Shown: positions 1-9,597, counted from the stretch's first letter. The stretch is 64,000 bases of DNA from GCA-2748575 sp965222725 (GCA_965222725.1 OZ244969.1:1984001-2048000); one strand, 5' to 3'. Made by a program: numbers and translations. The notes: a model not told the origin generated them from the sequence alone.

Positions 1-1137
1 ATGCGCCATGGCGGCGCTCTGGGCAATCTGCTGCGGGCACCGGCAAACCCTGCCAACACCAGTGTGGTGTATCACGGTGGCAAGTTGCTGGCGCTGTACG
101 AAGGGGGCCGCCCCTACGAACTGGATCCGGAAAATCTTACCACCCTGGGGGAATATTTTTACGATGGCAGACTGGGACTGCAAAACACCTTCAGTGCCCA
201 TGGCAAGATCCATCCCAAAACCGGCTACTACTATAACTTTGGGGTTGGTGTGGCCGGCATGACCCGTCGCGGATTAAAATCGAAGGTGAACTTTTATAAA
301 GTATCACCCGCCGGTCAGCTAGTGAAAAAAATGGCGTTTCCGGTAAAAGGCAGCCTGCCGTTTCTGCACGATTTTGCCATTACTGAAAACTATGCGGTGA
401 TCGTTGTCAGTTCCATTGTCATGACAGATATGTTCAAGTGTGCCCTTGGCCTGCATTCCATTGCCGATTCCACCATTTTTGATCGCAGTCAGGGAGCCCA
501 GGTACTGGTAATTGACCTGAATACCCTGGATGAAGTGGAGCGCTTTGAAATTGAACCGTTAGGGGTGGTGCATTTTGGTAACGCCTGGGAAGACAAAGGC
601 GATATCGTTTTTGAATTTATTCGCTTTGACAATTTTGAAGCCTTTCATGCACTGAAGAACATCAGTGCTGCCCCCAAGGTGGAAGGTGCCGAATTTGCCC
701 GTTACGTGATTAACCGCAAATCCGGCACGCTTACCAGCGAATCACTGGGTATGGTGAATACGGAATTTCCCACCTGGAATATCGGCTACACCGGGAGCAA
801 AAATCAGTTCACCTATTCCGTGGCCACGCTGGATAACGGCACCGGCAGTTACTTTAATGCCATACTGAAGCGCAATCACAAAAACAATGATGTGATCTGC
901 CATGATTTCGGCCCGGGTAAATTCACCTCCGAAGCGATTTATATTCCAGCCACCGCTGCCAAAGGTGAGGACGATGGTTACGTATCTTCCGTGCTGTATG
1001 ATGCGGATACCGATCGTTCGGAAATTGTGGTGCTGAATGCCAAAGACCTGAGCGATGTGGCCAGGGTAAAACTGGATCATCACATACCGCATGGGTTTCA
1101 CGGTTTTTATACGCCGGGGTTGTTTCCGGAGCCTTAA
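1..1137 (+). CDS. Carotenoid cleavage oxygenase family protein, 5'-truncated by window edge
   Basis: Non-heme iron dioxygenase of the carotenoid/lignostilbene oxygenase (RPE65) family, which cleaves carotenoid or stilbene-type double bonds. The four expected iron-ligand histidines appear in order in their usual settings: H67 (SAHGK), H123 (LHDFA), H191 (VVHFGN) and H367 in the C-terminal HGFHGFY signature. The visible 378 residues are shorter than the usual 450-500, and the reading frame is open at base 1, so the ATG there is probably internal and the N-terminal blade is missing. The gene converges on katG and shares a bidirectional terminator with it. Family assignment is firm; the substrate cannot be read from the sequence. 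Confidence 0.88.
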   Translation: MRHGGALGNLLRAPANPANTSVVYHGGKLLALYEGGRPYELDPENLTTLGEYFYDGRLGLQNTFSAHGKIHPKTGYYYNFGVGVAGMTRRGLKSKVNFYKVSPAGQLVKKMAFPVKGSLPFLHDFAITENYAVIVVSSIVMTDMFKCALGLHSIADSTIFDRSQGAQVLVIDLNTLDEVERFEIEPLGVVHFGNAWEDKGDIVFEFIRFDNFEAFHALKNISAAPKVEGAEFARYVINRKSGTLTSESLGMVNTEFPTWNIGYTGSKNQFTYSVATLDNGTGSYFNAILKRNHKNNDVICHDFGPGKFTSEAIYIPATAAKGEDDGYVSSVLYDADTDRSEIVVLNAKDLSDVARVKLDHHIPHGFHGFYTPGLFPEP

Positions 1138-1163
1138 GCGCCTGTCAGCCGTAAAAATAAAGC

Positions 1164-1194
1164 AAGCCGTGGCAGCAGGTGCCACGGCTTTTTT
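1164..1194. terminator. Bidirectional rho-independent terminator between carotenoid oxygenase and katG
   Basis: A perfect 11-bp stem (AAGCCGTGGCA with its complement) encloses a 5-nt loop and is followed by a T-run on the plus strand. An A-rich stretch on the left gives U-richness on the minus strand. It lies between two convergent stop codons, as expected for a shared terminator. Confidence 0.85.
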
Positions 1195-1209
1195 CAGCGC
1201 GGTATAGAA

Positions 1210-3474
1210 CTACTTATCAAAGCGATCCAGTCGCATGACCTTGGTCCAGGCAGCGACAAAGTCTTTCACAAACTTTTCTTTTGAATCGTTAAAGGCGTAT
1301 ACCTCAGCAACGGCTCTGAGTTCAGCGTTGGAGCCGAAGATCAGGTCAACTGGTGTAGCAGTGTATTTGACGTTACCTGTCTTGCGGTCACGCCCCTCGT
1401 ACACACCCTCTGTTTTGGATGGCTGCCATTGGGTGGACATATCCAGCAGGTTCACAAAAAAGTCGTTGTTCAGCGTGCCGGGTTTGTTCGTGAATACGCC
1501 ATGGCTTAGGTCATTGGTGTTGGCGTTCAGTGCCCGCATACCGCCTAACAATACCGTCATCTCCGGTACGGACAGGTCCAGCTGGTCCGCTTTGTCCACC
1601 AGCATTTCAGTGGGGGGACGATAGCTGGCATCCACATTAAAGTAATTTCGGAAGGCATCTGCAGTGGGTTCCAGGTGGGCAAAGGATTCCACATCGGTCT
1701 GGGCCTGGGTTGCGTCGCCGCGCCCCGGGGCGAAGGGTACAACCACTTTCACACCGGCATCGGCAGCGGCTTTTTCAACGGCGGCGGCACCCGCCAGCAC
1801 AATCAGGTCCGCCAGTGAAATGCCGGTGCGTCCTTTATTGAACTCCGTTTGAATGGCTTTCAGTTGGGTCAGTACCTTATTTAACTCTTCCGGGTTATTC
1901 ACGGCCCAGTCTTTTTGCGGCGCCAGTGCAATGCGGGCACCGTTGGCGCCGCCGCGCATGTCGCTGGCACGGAAAGTTGAGGCCGATGCCCAGGCAGTTC
2001 GAACCAGTTCGGGCACTGTCAGACCGGAATCGAGAATGTCTTCCTTCAGTTTCGCCAGCTGTCGCTCACTGGCGGGTTTGTGAATTGGCTCGGGTACCAC
2101 ATCCTGCCAGATCAGTTCTTCGTCGGGTACCTGGTCCCCCAGGTAGCGACTGCGCGGCCCCATGTCTCTGTGTGTCAGCTTGTACCAGGCTTTGGCAAAG
2201 GCTTTCTGATACTCATCGGGATTTGCCAGAAACCGCTCGGCGATTTTCCGGTATTCGGGATCAAACTTTAATGCCAGATCGGCGGTGGTCATAACCGGTG
2301 GATTCTTTTTCCCTTTAACGTGAGCATCCGGCACGCTGTTATGTTGTGATTCATCCTTGGGAATCCATTGAATGGCTCCGGCCGGGCTGCGGGTTTGTTG
2401 CCACTCCAGGTTCAGCAGATTTTGCAGGTAGAGGGTGGTCCATTGAGTAGGCGCCTGAGTCCAGGCGCCTTCAAGGCCGCTGGTAATGGTGTCTTCGGAA
2501 TGGCCTTTGCCGCATGTGTTTTTCCAGCCCAGGCCTTGCTGTTCGGTGGGTGCAGCTGCAGGCTCGGCTCCCATGCAGTCGCCCGGTTTGTGGGCGCCGT
2601 GCATTTTGCCAAAGGTATGGCCACCGGCCACCAGTGCCACGGTTTCTTCATCGTTCATGGCCATGCGGCCAAAGGCGGTGCGGATATTTCTGGCGGATCC
2701 TTTCGGATCAGGCTTGCCCATGGGGCCTTCAGGGTTAACATAAATCAGCCCCATGTGAGTGGCACCCAACGGGCGCTGCAGCTGGCCATCCTTTTGCTGG
2801 CGGTCGCTGGCCAGCATTTCCAGCTCCGGCCCCCAGTACACCAGATCCGGTTCCCAGTCATCGGCGCGGCCTCCGGCAAAACCGTAGGTTTTAAAGCCCA
2901 TGTTTTCCAGAGCAACGTTGCCCGCCAAAACCATGAGATCGCCCCAGGATAAACTGCTGCCGTATTTTTGCTTGATGGGCCAGAGGAGTCGCCGGGCCTT
3001 GTCCAGATTGCCGTTGTCCGGCCAGCTGTTCAGCGGGTCAAAGCGCATTTGCCCGCCATCACCGCCACCGCGGCCGTCCAGGGTGCGATAGGTGCCGGTA
3101 CTGTGCCATGCCATGCGGATAAAAAAAGGACCATAGTTGCCAAAATCTGCCGGCCACCAGTCCTGGGAATCGGTGAGCAGATCGTTGATGTCGGATTTCA
3201 CTGCCTTCAGATCAAGCCTGGCAAATTCCTTACTGTAATCAAAGTCTTCACCGTAGGGATTGGAGCGCGGGTCATGATCACGAAGTGGTGCCAGGTCCAG
3301 TTGATCCGGCCACCAGAATTTGTTTGATCTCGCTTCACCCATGGTGGCATGGCCACCGGTAGAGGTTTTGGGTTTACTGCTGTGATTGTCAGCCAGGGCG
3401 TTCGTGGCCAGAGACGATAATGAAATCGTTGCTGCAAATACTGCGTTGACAGAAATCCTTAACTTCTTGTTCAT
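1210..3474 (-). CDS. katG: Catalase-peroxidase KatG with signal peptide (periplasmic type)
   Basis: Bifunctional heme catalase-peroxidase that removes hydrogen peroxide. Two peroxidase domains are present; only the N-terminal one carries the active site: R120/W123/H124 (distal, RMAWH), proximal H286 (VAGGHTFGK), and W123-Y245-M271, whose spacing matches the Trp-Tyr-Met adduct of the family. Start chosen at 3474 because AGGAGG lies just upstream. This gives 754 aa beginning with a typical Sec signal peptide (KK, hydrophobic core, cleavage after NALA near residue 28). Most KatG enzymes are cytosolic, so this resembles exported forms such as plasmid-borne KatP. Family assignment is certain; export is inferred from the signal peptide. 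Confidence 0.96.
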   Translation of the reverse strand: MNKKLRISVNAVFAATISLSSLATNALADNHSSKPKTSTGGHATMGEARSNKFWWPDQLDLAPLRDHDPRSNPYGEDFDYSKEFARLDLKAVKSDINDLLTDSQDWWPADFGNYGPFFIRMAWHSTGTYRTLDGRGGGDGGQMRFDPLNSWPDNGNLDKARRLLWPIKQKYGSSLSWGDLMVLAGNVALENMGFKTYGFAGGRADDWEPDLVYWGPELEMLASDRQQKDGQLQRPLGATHMGLIYVNPEGPMGKPDPKGSARNIRTAFGRMAMNDEETVALVAGGHTFGKMHGAHKPGDCMGAEPAAAPTEQQGLGWKNTCGKGHSEDTITSGLEGAWTQAPTQWTTLYLQNLLNLEWQQTRSPAGAIQWIPKDESQHNSVPDAHVKGKKNPPVMTTADLALKFDPEYRKIAERFLANPDEYQKAFAKAWYKLTHRDMGPRSRYLGDQVPDEELIWQDVVPEPIHKPASERQLAKLKEDILDSGLTVPELVRTAWASASTFRASDMRGGANGARIALAPQKDWAVNNPEELNKVLTQLKAIQTEFNKGRTGISLADLIVLAGAAAVEKAAADAGVKVVVPFAPGRGDATQAQTDVESFAHLEPTADAFRNYFNVDASYRPPTEMLVDKADQLDLSVPEMTVLLGGMRALNANTNDLSHGVFTNKPGTLNNDFFVNLLDMSTQWQPSKTEGVYEGRDRKTGNVKYTATPVDLIFGSNAELRAVAEVYAFNDSKEKFVKDFVAAWTKVMRLDRFDK

Positions 3475-3500
3475 GACGTGCTCCTCCTTTGATTTATTGT

Positions 3501-3539
3501 TGTGCAGTTCCGGTGAGTGTGAGGCAACACCGGTGCACA
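3501..3539. promoter_or_regulatory. Interrupted inverted repeat upstream of katG
   Basis: TGTGCA then CCGGTG on the left are mirrored by CACCGG then TGCACA on the right, around a 12-nt centre, with a 3-nt interruption in the left arm. It lies 27-65 bases upstream of the katG start, so it is either an operator for a peroxide-responsive regulator or a leader-RNA hairpin. No specific regulator motif was recognised. Confidence 0.4.
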
Positions 3540-3818
3540 AGATCAAGCGTAGAAGAGCGCACCATGATGGTACATTCCAAAAAAGCTATGGATAAGTTCA
3601 GTATTTTAGATGATGGTTCGATTTGGTTGTTTTTACGTCAGTGGTCGTAATATTGACTGTTTGCCCCACAGAGTTTGTTTTACCGTTGCTTTTGTCAATT
3701 TTGTGCTGGTCCGCTGTGTTGTTGTGGCATCTATGATGACTTTTTTGTGCTCCAGGTCAAAAAAATTGCTTCTGCCACCGTTGCATCCTGATCCTGACTG
3801 CTACCATTTATTTGTATC

Positions 3819-3835
3819 CAACAAATGATTTGTTG
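3819..3835. promoter_or_regulatory. Perfect 17-bp palindrome (8-1-8), candidate operator
   Basis: CAACAAAT-G-ATTTGTTG is a perfect dyad about 105 bp upstream of the hybrid-kinase start. A dyad of this quality in a promoter region suggests binding of a dimeric regulator. Which regulator is unknown. Confidence 0.4.
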
Positions 3836-3940
3836 TGCACGGCTGTCGCTGTCCTTCTGATAGGGTTCCATTAGTGTTCCGCTACTGTGTGGTTACAGTT
3901 TGGCTGCTGTGTATTAAAAAGTCGGGGTTGTCGTCTGATT

Positions 3941-6811
3941 ATGGATTACAGATTAAACCGGATCTTTGTGCTCGCTGTGTTTGCTGTATCAGCTGCGATC
4001 CTGGTTGCTTTTTCCGGAGGGAGCCGGGCCGATGTGGCTGACTCCGGGGCAACACAGGTAACGGTCGACGCTCTGGACGCCCTGACTGGCGCAGCCATTT
4101 CCGATCATACGTTCAGCTATCGGGTAAATCCTTCCGCCACGCAAGCACCAGAGCTTGCGGACATGCTGAGTCTGCCCCTCAGTCAATGGCAGGCTCCTGA
4201 ACCGGGTACCCCCAATTTTGGCTACACCAGAGATACCTACTGGTTCAAGGTAACGTTGCGCGTGGCGGACCCCGCGCAGGCCGGGCGTTATTATTACGTT
4301 ATCGATTACCCCGTTTTGGATCACATCGATTTTTACCTGGTGTCCGATGGTGTGGTGGAGTCCCGCTACACCACCGGAGATACCTACCCTTACCGGCAGC
4401 GTCCGGTGGAATCCAATAAATTTGTTTTTCCTGTGGCGCTGGACAGCGGGGCCGAAAAAACCATTTATGTGCGCCTGAAAACCCAGGGCACGATGCAGCT
4501 ACCGGCCCGGTTGTTGACTGAAAAAGCCTACTATGCCGACGAGTTTTCCTTTTATATGTTGCAAGGGCTCTTTGTCGGCGTTATCGGCATCATGCTGTTT
4601 TACAACATGTCGCTCTGGTATGTGTTCCGGACCCGGGATTACATGTTTTACGTGTTGTATGGCATGTCGATGCTGGTGGTGCAGTTAACCATGCTGGGGC
4701 TTACCTTTCAGTATCTCTGGCCAACCGCCACCTGGTGGAACAATGCCGTTATTCCTTTTTCCATTGTCTGTACCATGGCTTGCCTGCTGCTTTTTACCAA
4801 CTCGTTTCTCAGTATCAGCCGGCACCGTGCCGGCACGTCCCGGGTAATTCATGGTTATTGTGCGTTACTGGCGGCTTTTGCGCTGGCGTCCTTCCTTATG
4901 CCCTATGAACTGGCCATCCGGGTGGCGATTGTCTCTGTGATTCCCGGGTTGTTACTGGCGCTGGGTGTGGCCATTGCGGCCCTGGGGTACAACGCTAAAC
5001 TGGCGCGTCTTTATCTGGTGTCCTGGGTGGGTGTGCTAACGGGTTCTGCCAGCCTGGCGCTGACCAAATTTGGCCTGTTACCCACTAATATTTTTACCAC
5101 CAATAGCTGGCAGATTGGCGCGGGGCTGGAAATTACCCTGTTGTCTTTTGCGCTGTCTTCCAAAATCAAGGCCGTAACCGATGCCAAAATAACAGCCGAG
5201 AAAAAAGCCAAGAAAGCCACCGCCATGATTGCCAGGCATCTGGAGCAATTCAAGACGATTTATAACAACTCGATCGAAGGGCTATTCAAAATTGATCTGG
5301 AAAACCAGAAGCTGATTTACAATAACTCCTTTGCAAAACTGAATGGTCTGGAAAAAGGCATTGACGAAAGTCAGGACCAGAATCTGATTGCGGAACTGAT
5401 CGAACGACTGAAGCTGAATCAGTGCAGCGTTGCGGATAAAAATGGCAGCACGCGGCGCCATGAAGAACAGGTGGTACACCAGACTGGCAACCGGGATGTC
5501 TGGTTTGCCATTAAAAGACGTTTTCTGGAAAACGACAATGGCGAGATTATTGCGATCGAGGGCTCGATTGTTGATATATCCGATAGAAAGCTGAAGGAAA
5601 AAGCCGAAGTAAAACTGGTGGAAAGTCTGAAGAAGGCCGACAAAATCAAGAACGAATTTCTGTCCACCATCAGTCACGAATTGCTGACGCCCCTGAACGG
5701 CCTGAATGGCCACGTGCAGTTGCTGGGATTGCAGCTGCAGAATAATGAACACTTGCAGGGCATGGAGCAGTCTGCGGCGGAAATGCAGTTGCTGATTAAC
5801 CGGATTCTGAATTTTTCTCAGCTTCAGGCCGGCAGGTTAACGGTGGAGCCGAGCCGCTTTGCTCTGCGCAGCATGCTTGATCCGCTAATTGCCAGGTACC
5901 GAACTGTCTGCCAGTCACAAAACCTGGCATTCGACGTGACCATTGAAGAGCCGGCGAATACGCTCTTTACTGCGGACGCCGGCAAACTCTATCAGGTGCT
6001 GGATGAGTTGCTGGCCAATGCAGTCAAGTTTACCCAGGCCGGCAAAGTGCGCTTGTCGGTAACCTGTACCCCTCTCGCTGTTCGCAAACAGGAGGGCGGT
6101 GACGACAGGATGACAGTGCACTTTTCAGTGGTGGACACCGGCATCGGTATCCGGGAAGAGGATCGCGACCGAATCTTCGCGCTGTTTCAGCAGGTCGATG
6201 GGTCCTTTGCCCGTAACTATGGGGGTGTGGGGCTGGGGCTGTATCTGAGTAAATCGCTCACCGGATTGCTGGGTGGTGAACTGACGCTGGCGTCGGTAGA
6301 AGGGCAGGGCAGTTGTTTCGGCCTGACGCTGGATATGAAAACCGAAGCATCCGTCACCACTCTGGCATCCCTGGGTAAGCAGCCACAGCTATCTGCTAAC
6401 AATGAATCGGATAAAAAGGTGCGCCTGCTGGTGGTGGAAGACAACAGCGTAAATCAGACCATTATGAAAGGCATGCTCAAGTCGCTGGGGTATCACTGCC
6501 AGATTGCCGACAATGGCCAGGTGGCTCTGGACATGATGGCTGATCAGGCTTTTGATCTGGTATTTATGGATTGTCAGATGCCGGTCAAAGACGGTTTTGA
6601 AACCACCCGCTTGATTCGCACTTGTCCGGGCCCCAACCAGCGGATTCCCATTATCGCGGTAACGGCAAATGCCATGTCCGGTGACAGGGAACGCTGCCTG
6701 ACAGCGGGGATGAATGATTTTTTACAAAAGCCGGTAAAGCGTGATGGTATTCGGCAGGCGCTGGCGCATTGGCTTTTTGGCCTGCCGGATGCCGCAAGAT
6801 CCGCCGGTTAG
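3941..6811 (+). CDS. Hybrid histidine kinase: 7TMR-DISM sensor, PAS, HisKA, HATPase, receiver
   Basis: Membrane sensor kinase of 956 aa. In order: signal peptide (1-31); extracellular 7TMR-DISM beta-sandwich (about 35-190) of the type thought to bind carbohydrates or other small ligands; seven-helix membrane region (about 200-405); coiled linker; PAS domain (about 425-545); HisKA with phosphoacceptor H579 (SHE); HATPase_c with DTGIGI and GVGLGL motifs; and a C-terminal receiver with D877 (MDCQMP) and the conserved K of QKP. The usual SHELRTP reads SHELLTP, so the H-box arginine is leucine. The first ATG encoding the signal peptide was chosen over one 54 bp upstream. No partner regulator is adjacent. 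The stop codon overlaps that of the convergent gene by 4 bp. Confidence 0.93.
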   Translation: MDYRLNRIFVLAVFAVSAAILVAFSGGSRADVADSGATQVTVDALDALTGAAISDHTFSYRVNPSATQAPELADMLSLPLSQWQAPEPGTPNFGYTRDTYWFKVTLRVADPAQAGRYYYVIDYPVLDHIDFYLVSDGVVESRYTTGDTYPYRQRPVESNKFVFPVALDSGAEKTIYVRLKTQGTMQLPARLLTEKAYYADEFSFYMLQGLFVGVIGIMLFYNMSLWYVFRTRDYMFYVLYGMSMLVVQLTMLGLTFQYLWPTATWWNNAVIPFSIVCTMACLLLFTNSFLSISRHRAGTSRVIHGYCALLAAFALASFLMPYELAIRVAIVSVIPGLLLALGVAIAALGYNAKLARLYLVSWVGVLTGSASLALTKFGLLPTNIFTTNSWQIGAGLEITLLSFALSSKIKAVTDAKITAEKKAKKATAMIARHLEQFKTIYNNSIEGLFKIDLENQKLIYNNSFAKLNGLEKGIDESQDQNLIAELIERLKLNQCSVADKNGSTRRHEEQVVHQTGNRDVWFAIKRRFLENDNGEIIAIEGSIVDISDRKLKEKAEVKLVESLKKADKIKNEFLSTISHELLTPLNGLNGHVQLLGLQLQNNEHLQGMEQSAAEMQLLINRILNFSQLQAGRLTVEPSRFALRSMLDPLIARYRTVCQSQNLAFDVTIEEPANTLFTADAGKLYQVLDELLANAVKFTQAGKVRLSVTCTPLAVRKQEGGDDRMTVHFSVVDTGIGIREEDRDRIFALFQQVDGSFARNYGGVGLGLYLSKSLTGLLGGELTLASVEGQGSCFGLTLDMKTEASVTTLASLGKQPQLSANNESDKKVRLLVVEDNSVNQTIMKGMLKSLGYHCQIADNGQVALDMMADQAFDLVFMDCQMPVKDGFETTRLIRTCPGPNQRIPIIAVTANAMSGDRERCLTAGMNDFLQKPVKRDGIRQALAHWLFGLPDAARSAG

Positions 6812-8163
6812 TCTGCAGATTTTTGCGCCAGCTGTGTGGGGTGCTTCACCGTGCTCGCTATCACCTGGGGCACTCGGGCAATGCTTCTCATAAAGGCGTC
6901 CGGTTCCTGGGGTTCGATGGAATCGGCAAAGAAGGCGCTGAAACCAAAGTGAAAGGTGTCATCAATGGGAATGTCATGAATGTGGTAACCCACATTGGGG
7001 CCCTGGCCCTTGAAGCGTTCCGGGCGTTCCTTCAGGTCATGATCATCCACATAAAAAACGGAAATGGGCCGGTCAAAATTGTGGGGCACAAACAACTGGG
7101 CAATCACATCAAATCCTTTTTGTGTGCTCAGCCAGATCCAGTTCTGATCCTTGGAAATGGTGGTGCCCTGGAGTTTGGTTTCCGCTGCCGACATCTGGCC
7201 ATCCACCCGTACCGGTTTATCTGAGCCGGAGGATACCCGTAACAGGCTGCCTTTCAGGTTGTTGCCATCCAGGGTAATAGTGGCGTGGGGTGACTGCAGT
7301 AGTTTGGCCAGCACGGCGGGTACTTCTACCTTGGCATCAATCCGGTATTGCTGCGGATAAATCTGCACGTTCATATCAAAAAATACCACGGGAATCCTGG
7401 CAAAGGTCAGGTGAGCCTTGGCCAGCACCACGGTGCGGATGGGGCCTTGTTTGATGGCGGATACTTCGGTGCGGATATTACGGTTATCCAGAGTCACCCG
7501 GGCATTTTCCAGCAGTACCCCGGCGTCCATGCGGATTTTCAGGGTGTCCAGCAAGGTTTCGGAGCGGTCGCCCTGGTAGGTCTGATAGGTAAAGTCATTC
7601 CAGATCAGAAAATTGTTGGGGTTGGTGCTCAGGCGAAAATAATCGGATTCCACCACGCCGGTTTCCGGGTGGTACCGGGTGAGGGGTTTGAAAATAAAGC
7701 CGTTGAGCTGGTCCGATACATACACGTACTGGCTCTGTCCGGTTTTCGGGTCTCTGACTTCGATTTCGGCGCTGATGCGGGCAAAGCTGGCGTTGTAGTC
7801 GTCCAGTTTGTTGCCGGCGTCTTCGTAGCGGAAGAACATGGAATCGTGTTCATCAAACACTTTTTCGGTGCCACGCAGAGCGGTGTCGGATTCCGGGAAC
7901 CAGCTATAGCCTTCGTCGTCATAATCTTCCAACTGGAAGGGAATGGGGATCATAATGCCCTGTTTGACGGCGAACAGGGTCAGTTCATCAAAATCCTTGC
8001 GCAGCAGAGCCGGGGTTTCGATCCCCTTGATTTCCACGATGTGATAGGGCTTGGCCTGCCGGTCAGCGTTGGCTGCGGACAGGGCGGTGGCCGGCATCAT
8101 CAAGCCGGCAAGCCATACGCCGAGCCAGACATTCAGCGTTCGTTTTATTATTGAAATCCCCAT
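6808..8163 (-). CDS. Conserved exported protein of unknown function
   Basis: A 451-aa protein with a clear signal peptide (IIKR, hydrophobic stretch, ATALSAANA cleavage region), so probably periplasmic. The rest is rich in beta-strand-type sequence with many aromatic and acidic residues (EDYDDEGYSWFPESD, FHFGFSAFF), without a catalytic motif I recognise. Start set at 8163 by a GGGGGAG ribosome binding site; an ATG 66 bp upstream has no such site. It converges with the sensor kinase, overlapping its stop by 4 bp with no visible terminator, so the two transcripts may interfere. No function is assigned. Confidence 0.75.
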   Translation of the reverse strand: MGISIIKRTLNVWLGVWLAGLMMPATALSAANADRQAKPYHIVEIKGIETPALLRKDFDELTLFAVKQGIMIPIPFQLEDYDDEGYSWFPESDTALRGTEKVFDEHDSMFFRYEDAGNKLDDYNASFARISAEIEVRDPKTGQSQYVYVSDQLNGFIFKPLTRYHPETGVVESDYFRLSTNPNNFLIWNDFTYQTYQGDRSETLLDTLKIRMDAGVLLENARVTLDNRNIRTEVSAIKQGPIRTVVLAKAHLTFARIPVVFFDMNVQIYPQQYRIDAKVEVPAVLAKLLQSPHATITLDGNNLKGSLLRVSSGSDKPVRVDGQMSAAETKLQGTTISKDQNWIWLSTQKGFDVIAQLFVPHNFDRPISVFYVDDHDLKERPERFKGQGPNVGYHIHDIPIDDTFHFGFSAFFADSIEPQEPDAFMRSIARVPQVIASTVKHPTQLAQKSAD

Positions 8164-8445
8164 GACTCCCCCAGAGTTCCTGTCTACCCTTTGCGGCTTG
8201 TACCCACTGCAGCGCGAGGATTTAACCACGTCCGGTTAATCCACTCAACATAACGTATAAGGGGCATTGTGCCAATTTGTAAGAAATGCGCGGCCTGCAG
8301 GGCGTATCCTACACTTTTTATGATATTCCGATTGTATAAACCAGCCTGCCGGCGCGGTGCGTGGGTTTAACGTCAGTGAGCAATGGTTCCCTAGCAGAAC
8401 TGGCGGAGCCAACTATGATGTAAAGATGTTGAGGTTTTTCTGATA

Positions 8446-9597
8446 ATGGCGGCGAAAAAGCAACCAGTTGATCATTTACGCAGGGCACTGGTATTAACCG
8501 GTGGCGGCGCGCGTGCCGGCTACCAGGTGGGCGTGCTCAAAGCCATTGCGGATATTCTGCCCGAGGGCATGCAGCATCCGTTCGGCATTATTTGTGGTAC
8601 CTCTGCCGGCGCCATCAACTCCACGGCTCTGGCCTGCTATGCAGACAATTACCGCAACGCTGTATACGAGGTGGAGTACGTCTGGAAAACCTTTTCCCCG
8701 GAAAAAGTCTACCGCACCGATCCCATTGGTGTGCTGGTGAACGCGGCCCGCTGGTTTGCCGGGCTCTTTATCCCCATGCCTCACCGGGCCAATTCCCTGC
8801 TGGACAATTCGCCCCTGCGGTTGCTGCTGGAGCGGGCGCTCAAGTTCGAGAATATTCAGCAGAACATTGATCAGGGATTTCTCAGGGCCCTGAGCGTGAC
8901 GGCATCGGGCTACAACAGCGGCCATTCGGTGGCCTTCTTTCAGGGATCGCCGGATATCAGCAGCTGGAAGCGTTTTCAGCGGGTGGGGCTGCGTACCCAG
9001 TTATCTATTCAGCATTTGCTGGCATCGTCGGCGATCCCCACCATATTCCCGGCCACGCGCATTAATCGGGAGTATTACGGCGACGGTGCCATGCGGCAGC
9101 TGGCGCCCCTGAGCCCGGCCCTGCATCTGGGGGCGGAAAAGATTTTTGTGGTGGGGGTGAGTGGCAACCGCTCGGCGCCGCAGGTGCGGCGCCCCACGGA
9201 AGGTTATCCGTCGCTGGCCCAGATCAGCGGCCACCTGCTGAACAGCGTGTTTCTGGACAGTCTGGAATACGATGTGGAGCGGCTGGAGCGGATCAATGAT
9301 TCGCTGGAGCTGATTCCGGGGCACGTGCTCAACAAGCACGGTGTGGAGCTGCGTCCGGTGGATTGCCTGGTGATATCACCTAGTCAGTGTCTGGATCAGA
9401 TTGCCAGCCGTTACCTGAAAACCCTGCCGGCCACTATTCGCTTTTTTCTGCATGGTATTGGCGCCACCCGTTCCTCGGGTTCCAGTATTCTCAGTTACCT
9501 GTTGTTTGAGCGCATGTTCTGCAACGATCTGATTGAGCTGGGTTATCACGACGCCATGGAGGTGCGTTCGGATATCGAGACCTTTTTCGAGCTGTAG
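8446..9597 (+). CDS. Patatin-like phospholipase
   Basis: Ser-Asp dyad lipid acyl hydrolase. The N-terminus carries the oxyanion loop (LTGGGARAGYQ), the nucleophile elbow G-T-S-A-G with S53, and the catalytic Asp D213 in Y-G-D-G-A. The DGA motif is followed by a patatin-typical strand (KIFVVGVSG). There is no signal peptide, so it acts in the cytoplasm or at the inner membrane face unless secreted another way. It has 383 residues; the C-terminal 130, beyond the patatin core, are alpha-helical and specific to a bacterial subgroup. It converges on a second putative serine hydrolase with a gap of only 16 bp. Confidence 0.92.
   Translation: MAAKKQPVDHLRRALVLTGGGARAGYQVGVLKAIADILPEGMQHPFGIICGTSAGAINSTALACYADNYRNAVYEVEYVWKTFSPEKVYRTDPIGVLVNAARWFAGLFIPMPHRANSLLDNSPLRLLLERALKFENIQQNIDQGFLRALSVTASGYNSGHSVAFFQGSPDISSWKRFQRVGLRTQLSIQHLLASSAIPTIFPATRINREYYGDGAMRQLAPLSPALHLGAEKIFVVGVSGNRSAPQVRRPTEGYPSLAQISGHLLNSVFLDSLEYDVERLERINDSLELIPGHVLNKHGVELRPVDCLVISPSQCLDQIASRYLKTLPATIRFFLHGIGATRSSGSSILSYLLFERMFCNDLIELGYHDAMEVRSDIETFFEL

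Larger units (their letters stand above)
3475..3940. other. 466-bp divergent intergenic region, katG / hybrid kinase
   Basis: No convincing coding sequence is present: short open frames here have poor composition and no ribosome binding site. The region must hold the promoters of katG (minus) and the kinase (plus). Two symmetric elements stand out and are listed separately: an interrupted inverted repeat near katG and a perfect 17-bp palindrome nearer the kinase. Confidence 0.7.

Noticed and set aside
3610..3828. Short open frame in the katG-kinase gap
   Set aside because: Atypical Cys/Phe-rich composition, no ribosome binding site, overlaps the likely promoter region.
7348..8154. 268-codon open frame antisense to the exported protein at 6.8-8.2 kb
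   Set aside because: The minus-strand gene has a signal peptide and strong ribosome binding site; the plus frame is a composition shadow.
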